64,000 bases of DNA from Linum tenue. Lineage: Eukaryota; Streptophyta; Magnoliopsida; Malpighiales; Linaceae. The stretch covers positions 71,390,724 to 71,454,723 of the forward strand of contig CAMGYJ010000002.1 in the NCBI GenBank assembly GCA_946122785.1, in the 5' to 3' direction. The notes below the pieces were generated by a model. That model saw only the letters and a list, made by a program, of their open reading frames with translations, was not told where the DNA came from and did no database searches. Of the stretch, positions 35,587 through 45,655 are shown in pieces. Within the stretch, counting starts at the first letter, position 1. Every line of letters begins with the position of its first letter. The position numbers and the translations under genes are program-made.

Positions 35587-37524
35587 CTACACAGCCACAG
35601 GAACTGCAGCAGGAGCTTGAACAGGTTTAACTGTAGGAGAGAAAAGGTTCAAGACATCGGCATGTTCCCGAATATATCCTGGGCATTTTGAGAGGAGATC
35701 TTGGGCGGCACTGCGCCTTCCACTTTTCAAGATTGCTTCAAACACTTGGAGCACCATAGGAGTAGATGGAAATTTCTTAGAAGCAGTAATCGACTTCAAA
35801 AATATGACACCATCATCAGCTGTTCCATTCTTGGATAAGTAACTAATAAATGGATCCACAAAAGGCGGGAATCCGTGGGATCTCATAGAATCCAAAAGAC
35901 TCACAGCATCCTTAAACCCGCCCTCCTGAACCAAAGACTTGCTTATCAGAAGCTTGTAAGTAGTTTGAAAGGGCTTCAATTGGTTTTCCTTGACACATTG
36001 ATGTAGAAGACTGCATGCTTCTGTAGCTTGGTCCTTGCTGCAATAAGCAGATGCCAACAATTCAAAGGCATAACTAGCAGTATTACAAATACCTAGTTTG
36101 GAAGCCATCTGTTGGAAACAAGCAGATGCTGTTTCAAGATCGCCAGATGCACAGTGGCCTTTGATTAGTGGTACCCAAGCTTTCTTTTCTATACAGCTTC
36201 CAAAAGCTTCTAGAAAAGCATTCGCTTCGTTCTTCTTATGAGAACTACCAAGTTTGAATGCAATCTTACCCTGCAGATTTCCACTAGCAGTAAATCCACA
36301 TTCCTTCATTTCTTTCAAGACTTTGTTGCACTCTTCATATCTACCAGCAGTGGTTAGAGATTTGAGAACTGAATCAAGCATAGAGTCGGTTAATGCATTC
36401 CCAGCTCCAGTATAGATCTTCATTACCCTCGAGAATAGAACCATATCCAGCTGCTTGGCTGCTGCTATTTTTCTCAATATAAAGACGCAGCAAGACAATG
36501 GAGGCTTGTTTGCACCAGCCATAGCAAACTCGTACAAGTCCACAACCTCATTGTGCAGTTTTCTTTTGGCAAATCGTCCCAACACCTTAGCAAAAGTCTC
36601 GTCCTCCATTTCATACCCCTTGCTCTTCATTTCATCTGTAACCTTACAGAATCTATCTATACAATCCTCCCTCCCCAGTACTCTGGCTATCGCATTGTAA
36701 CTCCCCTGATCATGAGTAAACAACCCACTCTCATCAATCCACCTGAAGAATATCAAGGCTTTGTTTGGTTCCATTGCTAAACTGTCCACCACGGTCTTCA
36801 CCAAATCTGTTGAATATGTGACATGGAATTCCTTTATCTGTGTTTCGACATCTTCCGACCAAACATTATTTCTTATGACCCTAGAAATTCTTACACCAAG
36901 CTTCTCCACCGAATCGTCTGCTGATGCTGATGTAAAAACTGCTCTCAACTTCCTTAGATCACTATCAAGTCCCTCTTTCTCAAATTTATCCTTCACTCTA
37001 TCATGTGTAACCCTCGACATACCATAACCCTTTTTCGCCATCATTACAACCAAATCCCAAAACTCCACCGTGCAACCGTTCGTGCCTAGAATCCCTAGCA
37101 TCCAGTTATACCCTTTGGAGCTCAATCTCTGTTCATCCTTCTCCAAAACCCAACCGAAAAACCGCCTAGCTGCATCGACATTAGACTGCAGAGACTTCAA
37201 CACTCTCAACACCAAATCATGAGTAAGAACCACCCCAGATTGTTCCAACTCTCTGCCTATATCATTGACGTCGCTGAATTTAGTGAACACATCTGACACG
37301 TGCAAATGATTATTATCCGAATCCTTGCTTGGTTCAGCCATTGGCTCGGAAGAGAAATGACGAGGGCTTAGAGACGGAGATAGCTGGGGGAGCGTACGAA
37401 GGGACGAGAGATACGGCGAGCAAGAGGCCTTTACCTGGCGCTGAAGATGGGGAGAAGTGGACGAGACGTGGGGCGATGAGCGAGTGTAAGTGCGGAGAAG
37501 GAGCAATCGCCATGAGTGTCTCAT
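35587..37524 (-). CDS. P-class pentatricopeptide repeat protein, probably mitochondrial
   Basis: A single exon of 645 residues, typical of intronless PPR genes. It starts MRHSWRLLLLRTYTRSS; the Arg/Ser-rich, acid-free N-terminus suits an organelle presequence. Several degenerate PPR motifs follow, for example DQGSYNAIARVLGREDCID, GYEMEDETFAKVLGRFAKR, AGNALTDSMLDSVLKSLTTAGRYEECNKV-type and TTYKLLISKSLVQEGGFKDA-type repeats. No E or DYW editing domain is seen, so it is P-class; such proteins bind organelle RNA for processing or stability. It resembles the Arabidopsis At3g02490/At5g15980 pair in its start and layout, from memory. Frames upstream in phase lack an ATG, which fixes the start at 37524. 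Its 5' end lies about 300 bp from the divergent PPR gene at 37839, so the two may share a promoter region. Confidence 0.85.
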   Translation of the reverse strand: MRHSWRLLLLRTYTRSSPHVSSTSPHLQRQVKASCSPYLSSLRTLPQLSPSLSPRHFSSEPMAEPSKDSDNNHLHVSDVFTKFSDVNDIGRELEQSGVVLTHDLVLRVLKSLQSNVDAARRFFGWVLEKDEQRLSSKGYNWMLGILGTNGCTVEFWDLVVMMAKKGYGMSRVTHDRVKDKFEKEGLDSDLRKLRAVFTSASADDSVEKLGVRISRVIRNNVWSEDVETQIKEFHVTYSTDLVKTVVDSLAMEPNKALIFFRWIDESGLFTHDQGSYNAIARVLGREDCIDRFCKVTDEMKSKGYEMEDETFAKVLGRFAKRKLHNEVVDLYEFAMAGANKPPLSCCVFILRKIAAAKQLDMVLFSRVMKIYTGAGNALTDSMLDSVLKSLTTAGRYEECNKVLKEMKECGFTASGNLQGKIAFKLGSSHKKNEANAFLEAFGSCIEKKAWVPLIKGHCASGDLETASACFQQMASKLGICNTASYAFELLASAYCSKDQATEACSLLHQCVKENQLKPFQTTYKLLISKSLVQEGGFKDAVSLLDSMRSHGFPPFVDPFISYLSKNGTADDGVIFLKSITASKKFPSTPMVLQVFEAILKSGRRSAAQDLLSKCPGYIREHADVLNLFSPTVKPVQAPAAVPVAV

Positions 37525-37838
37525 TTTGGAGCTTGGGCTTTGATCGATGATGAACAGAGAGCGAAGAATCAGCTTTGGGCAGTGGAGCTGCAAACTACAA
37601 GGCAACAGTTAGGGTTTTAGAAGCGGTTGAGGGAACATTACTTCCTCGATCATTAATCTATATAAGCATTGCTCGTTTCATCATCTATCTTTCATATTTG
37701 AGTTATTTGAGTTTTTCTTGGTAAATTCCACAACTACCCACTACTCTTTTAGTTTTCATCCATTTACTCCAACTACCTGAAATTCAAACCGCGGAATAGG
37801 AGTTATAGAACCCGCGAAACAAAAGAAAAGAGGATGAC

Positions 37839-40298
37839 TTGCTGCTTCCATCGATGGTTCATGGCAGATCACCAAGCTCGCGCCTTTCTCAATTTGCACC
37901 ATTCTTCTCGCAGTTTCAGCCCTCACAGATTCGTTTCCCCTACAGACCCATATCCATCTTGTGCTTCTCGAGTTCTGCTACAGCTTCAAACGGAGCCACA
38001 GAATCGACCTACAAGCTCACAACTTTTTCCCACATTTATTAAGAATGCTCGCTGCAAAGAGCCCTAAACCCGGGCAAACAAGCCCATGCTCGAATGGTTG
38101 TTTCTGGGTTTGTGCCGACGACTTTTGTTTCGAACTGTTTGATGCAAATGTATGTCAGGTGTTCGAACTTGGTCGATGCGAACAAACTGTTTGACGGAAT
38201 GACTCAGAGAGATGTGGTTTCTTACAATGCGGTAATTTTTGGGTACGCTGGCTGTGGGGAGATGGGAATCGCGAGGAAGATCTTCGATGAGATGCCGGTG
38301 AGAGATGTCGTATCGTGGAACTCGATTATTTCGGGGTTCTTGCAGAATGGAGAGCATGGGAAGGCAATGGCTGTTTTCTCTGAAATGGGTAGATCAGGTG
38401 TGAAGTTGGATAGGACGACTTTTGCTGTTGCTCTAAAAGCTTCTGCTGGTTTAGGAGATTGCTATGTGGGTGTTCAGATTCATGGGTTAGCAATCAGGTT
38501 GGGGCTCGTTAATGACGTTTTCACAGGCAGTGCGCTGCTTGACATGTATGGAAAATGTAATCGGGTGGATGATTCGCTCAGGGTGTTCCGAGAGATCCCA
38601 GAGAAAAACTGGGTTTCATGGAGTGCCATGATTGCTACTTGCACTCAAAATGATAGATTGTTCATGGGGTTAGAGCTGTTCAATGAGATGCAAAACACTG
38701 GAGGAGTAGGGGTCAGTCAGTCAATCTATGCCACCATTTTCAGATCCTGTGCAGGCCTATCTGCTTCAGATCTAGGAGCTCAATTCCATTGTCATGCTAT
38801 CAAGACTGATTTTGGATCAGACGTGATAGTGGGAACTGCAACACTCGATATGTATGCAAAATCTGGAAGCATCGGAGATGCTCATAAGATATTTAACTCT
38901 ATGCGAAAGCATAATCTACGGTCGTACAATGCCATTATTGTTGGGTATGCAAGATGTGGTGAAGGATTAGAAGCTATGTTGTTATTTCGATGCCTGTTGA
39001 AGTCCAACTTAGGTTTCGATGAAATAACTCTATCAGGAGCATTCTGTGGTTGTGCGTCAATCAAAGAGACGTTTCTGGGACTGCAATTGCATGCACTAAC
39101 GATGAAGACTGTTTTTGGCACAAATGTCTGCGTGGTGAATGCCATGATTGACATGTATGGTAAATGTGGAGCTTTATTTGAAGCTACCTCTGTCTTCAAT
39201 GAGATGATATACAGGGATGCAGTGTCCTGGAATGCCATCATTGCAGCTAATGAGCAGAATGGCAGTGAAGATAACACACTTCCGCTTTTCTCTTTGATGC
39301 TTCAGTTTGGAATGGACCCTGATGAATTCACCTACGGCAGTGTACTTAAAGCATGTGCAGGCCAGCAATCTGTAGGCAGCGGCAAGGAAATCCATGGAAG
39401 AATCATCAAATCCAGATTGGGTTTGGAGCCATTCATTGGGGGTGCTCTTGTTCACATGTACTGTAAATGTGGAGCTATGAAGGAGGCCAAGAAAATCCAC
39501 GATAGAAGTGACCCACAACCGATGGTTTCATGGAATGCGATTATTTCAGGATTCTCATTGCTACAACAGAGTGAGGAAGCTCAAAGCTTCTTCCTTTACA
39601 TGCTAGAAGGCGGCGTAAAGCCTGACAACTTCACATATGCTGCAATTCTTGACACCTGTGCTAACTTAGCTACGGTTGGTCTAGGAATGCAGACTCATGC
39701 TCAGGTCATAAAGCAACAACTGCAGTCCGATGTGTACATATCGAGTACACTGGTGGACATGTATTCAAACTGCGGTAAACTTCAAGATTCAGAACTTATG
39801 TACGAGAAAGAACCAAAAAAGGACCTTGTGGCATTGAACAGTCTGATATGCGGTTATTCACAGCATGGTCTTGGAGAAAAGGCATTGATGGTATTTGAGG
39901 AGAAGAGACCTGAGAAAGTGAACCCAAACCGCACCACTTTTCTTTCAGATCTTCAAGCGTGTGCACACAAGGGTCTTCTCGGAACAGGAATGTGTTATTT
40001 TCACACTATGCAACAGGAGCATCGTTTGGAACCTGAAATTGAGTATTATTCATGTATGGTGGATCTTTTAGGGAGATCAGGGAAAACTGAAGAAGCTCTG
40101 GGGCTTATTGAGGGAATGCCATTTGAAGCTGATGCTGTTATATGGAGGACTCTGCTCAGCATTTGCAAGACAGATGGGAATGTGGAAATTGCGGAGAAGG
40201 CTGCAAGTTGTATTTTGCAGTTAGAGCCGGATGACTCTTCTGCTTATATTCTTCTCTGCAACAGTTATGCTGATGCTGGGATGTGGGGCCTGAAATGA
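37839..40298 (+). pseudogene. MEF13: MEF13-like PPR gene, copy 1: early stop and lost C-terminus
   Basis: This is a PLS-class PPR of the MEF13 type (mitochondrial C-to-U RNA editing factor). Repeats read RDVVSWNSIISGFLQNGEHGK, VSQSIYATIFRSCAGLSA-like and QSDVYISSTLVDMYSNCGK. One continuous frame runs from the ATG at 37839 to 40298, except for a TAA at 38040-38042. The residue expected there is Gln (CAA), within TFSHIY-stop-ECSLQ, so one base change closes the frame. Restarting at the ATG at 38094 would lose the targeting signal and first repeat. The 3' end is also broken: after DAGMWG the frame hits LK-stop, because a 547-bp deletion joined it to the 3' end of the facing WIT copy. The E domain end and beyond are gone. 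It is intronless. A shortened product cannot be excluded, but an editing role is unlikely. Confidence 0.85.
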
Positions 40299-42027
40299 AT
40301 ACAACCACCATTGCCATCAAAACTTGCTTTTGGTTGGACAATCCCACATCAACTACAGCCCCAGCTTTAGTCTCACCATCCAACATGGTTCCCCGACTAC
40401 CCTCCACCTGCAGAAACGGCATTGAAGATTTAGATTAAATGATGCCAAAGATGAATTCTGGGCAAAATGATTCAGAAGAAGAGCGGGAATAGGATTGCAA
40501 ATTCAACTTTTGCATGCCAATAACTTAATAGCTATATGGGTAAAATGGAGACGATTTCGGCAACATAGATGAGAGAATGGTTGATGGGAAGTTGGAAGCT
40601 AAGTAACCAAAAAAGATAGAAGAGAAAATACAATATTAGATATGGATTTTACAAACCCTTATCTAGAGGTGACTTTTTCAAATCCATGGATTTGACACCC
40701 TCATGGATTCTGATTCCATGATCCAAATCCTACTCACTATTTAAAAGGTTTAGTACCATCCAACCATCGCCACACATTTCATGTTTCCATATGCAAGCAA
40801 GACAGCTATTATTGATTCAGTTACCATGAACACAACTCGCAAATGATTTGTGTTAGCAGCAGCAAGAGAAGATGGGAATTGCAGTAAGAACTGGTCTTCT
40901 CTCTTCAAACATTCAAATACAAGCAAATTTAGGTCATAACAGCCACTCACTCCAACTTACCTTTGAACCACCAGCCAGGATATCAGATTCCTTTTTATCA
41001 GTAGCTAAATGCTTTTCATCTTCTGTCTGCTGCCGCTGTGTTAACAAGGTTCTATTCTCTAATGCTAGAGACGAAAGCTGCGAACAACAACAAAGTATCA
41101 AGTCATTAGGGCTCAACAAATTTAACCAGTCGGTACAAACCCAAAAGAGATAGCATCCAGGAATTGTAAATAATAACCTGCTTCCTTAGACGTTCTCTTT
41201 CAATAGCTAATTGCATCACTAAATCGGTCACCACTTTACTCTGAAAGCTAATGCCCTTTGCAGCAACTAATTTTGTCTCCTCACAACGATTCAAGTAAGC
41301 TTCCAGACGTTCAAGTCTACCCCTCAAAAACCCGAGTTCCTCATTTAACTCTGCATTAGATTCTGACAGTATGATGCATTTATCCTCTGCACTGTCTGCA
41401 TGTCCTTCAGCTTTGCAAACTTTCAACTTGTGATCCTCAATGAGATTTTCCATGGCCTATTGTAGAGTACAACATGGTTTGCTTCTCTTGACTAGCTTCA
41501 GCAGATGCCTCAGCATGTTGGATACTGATATCATAATCTTTCAACTGCTTTTCTAAACCACCTACCTTCTCAAACTTGTGTTTAAGAATCTCAATTTCTT
41601 CATTGAGTTCCATGTTCGTTTCTGTCAGTAACTGGCACTTTCTTTCTTCACTTTCGGCTTTACTTTCTCCTTTCGACAGTTTTACCATCAAATCCTCATT
41701 TTCACTAACCAGTCGTGTGATTTCAGAATTCAAAATGCTATGATCCTCCTGACACTCAGATTCTTTCAGCTGCTTTTCCAGCAAACAAACCTTCTCACTT
41801 AAAGTGAAGGCTTCTGTATTAGCAAGGACTAATTTGTCCTCAGCTTCGGCCAATTTGGCTTTCAGGCTATCAGTTTGAGCTAGAAGGAAGTCATTCAGCT
41901 TTGAACAACTGCTATTGAACTTCTGCAAAGCAGTTTCTTTGGCGTCCAATTGGTCTGAAGATTCTTTAAGCCTCGATTTCAGATAAGCCTCTCTCTGGCT
42001 CGTGCAAGAAAAGACTGCAAGAGTCAT
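40290..42027 (-). pseudogene. WIT-like gene, copy 1: truncated at both ends, frameshifted
   Basis: Nearly identical in parts to the WIT-like gene at 49544-52942. Present are part of the last exon (40290-40409, ending at the deletion junction so that the C-terminal tail and stop are missing), the 117-bp exon equivalent (about 40961-41077), and the long coiled-coil exon from 41180 to 42008. The first exon and the front of the long exon are absent; similarity to the intact copy stops at GCAAG (42008 here, 51556 there). A 2-base loss near 41453 changes STIGDMENL to STIGHGKSH-stop. The membrane segment survives (VLMAMVVVFIS) but has no natural end. It is a dead copy, tail-to-tail with the PPR copy. 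Confidence 0.88.
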
Positions 42028-43464
42028 GTTCAGCTAAAAGAAACGCTTAGGAGCATTCGATTGTTACCTAGAACAAAAGCTATCTGTCAAAGACCAACTG
42101 CAGAGATAGTCGTTTAGTCCAACATATCACATATTGTAGTTAATTCTCAACTAGCCACCATAGTAATGGAAGTATACATATGTCAGAAGGTAATCTGCAA
42201 TGTAGTCCACATTAGTACAATCTTACCAGAAGTGGTCATTGTATCAACTTACCGATATGCAATGAAGAGAGTTGACAACTAAAGTCTTCAATCCCAGAAG
42301 ACTTCGATGGCATGGTGACCAGAAGGTAAATTATCAACCATTCAGAAACTAAGTCCTGAATCATTGGAACTAATTCAAGTTGTATCCTGGATATATCAGC
42401 ATGCAACATATTAATCTGTATCGTGAAGGAAAAGTGACATGAATGTAAGTGGAAAGTGCAGCAACTCACTATGCAGAGCCAAAATGATTTTCTTACAGGA
42501 GAGGCAGAACAAGATTCATCTCTCACTTTAGTTTCCAATTATCACACTATAGTAATAGCAAATCGAAGTAGGTTCAGACTTTCCAATTGAAAATACAGAA
42601 CCATGTCTCAGTAGCTGGTTCTCATAATTTCACTTACTGTCCTTTGCTTAAACTCTCTAGTAGGTATAAATAGAGGTAAACCAAGAAAATAATAACCAAC
42701 CAGCACATTCATAAAATAAAATGAAAGGATTGGAACACAGGCTGCAATAAGAGTACAAAGTATTGTCATGGCTGTTGGAAATCTTTTTTCATTCGTAGAT
42801 GTCTACGGATATAATGATTCAGATTGAGATAGATCAGAGGGGGAAAATCATTTCAAACCAACCCACATAGGGACATAACACGATAGATCAAAATCTGACA
42901 TAATGTAGAGCTTGGGCTTTCAGTTAACAAACTGTCCTGGTCGTATGAAAATGAGAAGCAAAGGGACACAAGATTTAGAGCAACAACATGGCCACCAATC
43001 CATGTATATAACGTTAGTATCTTTCACTCATTCCAAAGTTCCATTCTAAGACTCCAAAGGGCAACTGGAATGATAAATCTTCACTTTCGGACAAACAGCA
43101 TTCTTATTCAAGTATGGCCACCAATCCATGCCTTTTCACATAGAGTATAATCATTCCAAGTTCCCATCTAGGACTCTAGTAAGGGCATCTACTGAGCAAG
43201 GTTAGAGCAGAAGGGCAACTGGAATGACTAAAGACAATTTCAATTCTAGGGACAACAAGACACAACTTTCGGACCAAGTTCCTTTCTCAAACATGGCCAC
43301 CAATCCATGTATTTTATTTGGTTACTATTAGTCATTCCAAATTCCCTTCTAGGACTCCTGTAATTTTCACATTATAGGATAGAGCAGAAGGGCAACATGG
43401 CTACAGATTTGTGGATCACTAGACTGCAATGGGGGGGACACAAGGTGAACACAGAGTGAATGAT
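41564..43464. repeat. tandem duplication unit 1 within the WIT remnant
   Basis: Contains the WIT coiled-coil piece (41564-42008) plus about 1.45 kb of unrelated AT-rich sequence. The whole is repeated head to tail as 43466-45655, with high identity (for example the blocks starting at 42052 and 43953, and 42770 and 44760). The last shared sequence is CACAGAGTGAATGA at both unit ends. Confidence 0.85.
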
Positions 43465-45590
43465 CACCTTCTCAGACTTGTGTTTAAGAATCTCAATTTC
43501 TTCATTGAGTTCCATGTTCGTTTCTGTCCGTAACTGGCACTTTCCTTCTTCACTTATGGCTTTACTTTCTGCTTTCGACAGTTTTACCATCAAATCCTCA
43601 TTTTCACTAACCAGTCGTGTGATTTCAGAATTCAAAATGCTATGATCCTCCTGACACTCAGTTTCTTTCAGCTGCTTTTCAAGCAAACAGACCTTCTCAC
43701 TTAAAGTGAAGGCTTCTGAATTAGCAAAGGACTAATTTGTCCTCAGCTTCAGCCAATTTGGCTTTCAGACTATCAGTTTGTGCTAGAAGGAAGTCATTCA
43801 GCTTTGAACTACTGCTATTGAACTTCTGCAAAGCAGTTTCTTTTGCGTCCAATTGGTCTGAAGATCCTTTAAGCCTCGATTTCAGATAAGCCTCTCTCTG
43901 GCTCGTGCAATAAAAGACTGCAAGAGTCATGTTCAGCTAAAAGAAATGATTAGGAGCATTCGATTGTTACCTAGAACAAAAGCTATCTGTTAAAGACCAA
44001 CTGCAGAAATAGTCGTTTAGTCCAACATATTAACACATAATGTAGTTAATTCTCAACTAGCCACCATAGTAATGGAAGTATACATATGTCGGAAGGTAAT
44101 CTGCAATGTAGTCCACATTAGTACAATCTTACCAGAAGTGGTCATTGTATCAGCTAAATTATCAACCATTCAGAAACTAAATCCTGAATCATTGGAACTA
44201 ATTTAAGTTGTATCCTGGATATATCAGCATGCAACATATTAATCTGCATCCAGAAGTAAAGGAAAAGTGACATAAATGTAAGTGGAAAGTGCAGCAACCT
44301 ACTATGCAGAACCAAAATGATTTTCTTACAGGAGAGGTAGAATAAGATTCATCACTCACTTGCACATAATGAATCCTACCGGCCATCATATTATTTTTGC
44401 AGCTATAGAATGGATACTATACTAACTTGGCAGTAGCAAAGACTTCAAGTTCAACAAAGGCGAACCACAGATAAGTATGTACTTTCGTGATACAGAGTAA
44501 GCATTGATGATGAACCACATTCATGACACAGATAACTCTTGTTTCCAATTATCACACTGTAATAATAGCAAATCGAAGTAGGTTAAGACTTTCCAATTGA
44601 AAATACAGAACCATGTCCCAGTAGCTAGTTCTCATAATTTCACTTACTGTCCTTTCTCTAGTAGGTATACATAGAGGTAAACCAAGAAAATAATAAGAAC
44701 CAGCACATTCATAAAATAAAATATAAGGATTGGAACACAGGCTGCAATAAGAGTACAAAGTATTGTCATGGCTGTTGGAAATCTTTTTTCATTCGTAGAT
44801 GTCTACGGATATAATGATTCAGATTGAGATGGATCAGAGGGGGAAAATCATTTCAAAGTAACTCACATCGGGACATAACACGATAGATCAAAATCTGATA
44901 TAATGTAGAGCTTGGGCTTTCAGTTAACAAACTGTCCTGGTCGTATGAAAATGAGAAGCAAAGGGACACAAGATTTAGAGCAACAACATGCCACCAATCC
45001 ATGTATATATCGTTAGTATCTCTCACTCATTCCAAAGTTCCATTCTAAGACCCCATTTATGAATTTATCTTAGCAAGTTAAAGCAGAAAGGCAGCTGGAA
45101 TGATAAATAATCTTCACTTTCGGACAAACAGCATTCTTATTTAAGTATGGCCACCAATCCATGCCTTTTCACATAGAGTATAATCATTCCAAGTTCCCAT
45201 CTAGGACTCTAGTAAGGGCATCTACTGAGCAAGGTTAGAGCAGAAGGGCAACTGGAATGACTAAAGACATTCAATTGTAGGGACAATGGGACACAACTTT
45301 CGGACCAAGTTCCTTTCCCAAACATGACCACCAATCCATGTACTTTATTTGGTTACTATTAGTCATTCCAAATTCCCATCTAGGACTCTAGTAAGGACAT
45401 CTACTGAGCAAGGTTAGAGCAGAAGGGCAACTGGAATGACTAAAGACAAATTCAATTGTAGGGACAACGAGACACAACTTTCGGAGCAAGTTTCTTTCTC
45501 AAACATGGCCACCAATCCATGTATTTTATTTGGTTACTATTAGTCATTCCAAATTCCCTTCTAGGACTCCTGGATTTAGCAGAAGGGCAA
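42985..45590. repeat. dispersed minisatellite with 176-180-bp period, core GGCCACCAATCCATG
   Basis: Copies of CC(A)CCAATCCATG lie near 42994, 43119, 43295, 44988, 45147, 45327 and 45507. Between copies are conserved stretches, such as TAGGACTCTAGTAAGG and GAGCAGAAGGGCAACTGG. Spacing is about 176 in unit 1 and 180 and 180 in unit 2. It is non-coding and absent from the intact WIT locus. Confidence 0.75.
43466..43917 (-). pseudogene. second fragment of the WIT coiled-coil exon
   Basis: It repeats the exon piece of the first unit (EITRLVSENEDLMVKLSKAE, DQLDAKETALQKFNSS). An extra base near 43728 breaks the frame (EDKLVLC-stop instead of EDKLVLANSEAF). It is cut at the same GCAA point as the first fragment, so it arose with the tandem duplication. 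Confidence 0.85.
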
Positions 45591-45655
45591 CATGGCTACA
45601 GATTTGTGGATCACTAGACTGCAATGGGGACACAAGGTGACCACAGAGTGAATGA
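43466..45655. repeat. tandem duplication unit 2 within the WIT remnant
   Basis: Second copy of 41564-43464, about 290 bp longer because it has more minisatellite units near its right end. It joins the first unit directly at 43465. Confidence 0.85.

Noticed and set aside
38094..40298. Reading the PPR frame from the ATG at 38094 as a normal intact gene
   Set aside because: The conserved frame continues upstream of 38094 through a TAA at 38040, and the downstream end is cut by a deletion. Calling it intact would hide both breaks.
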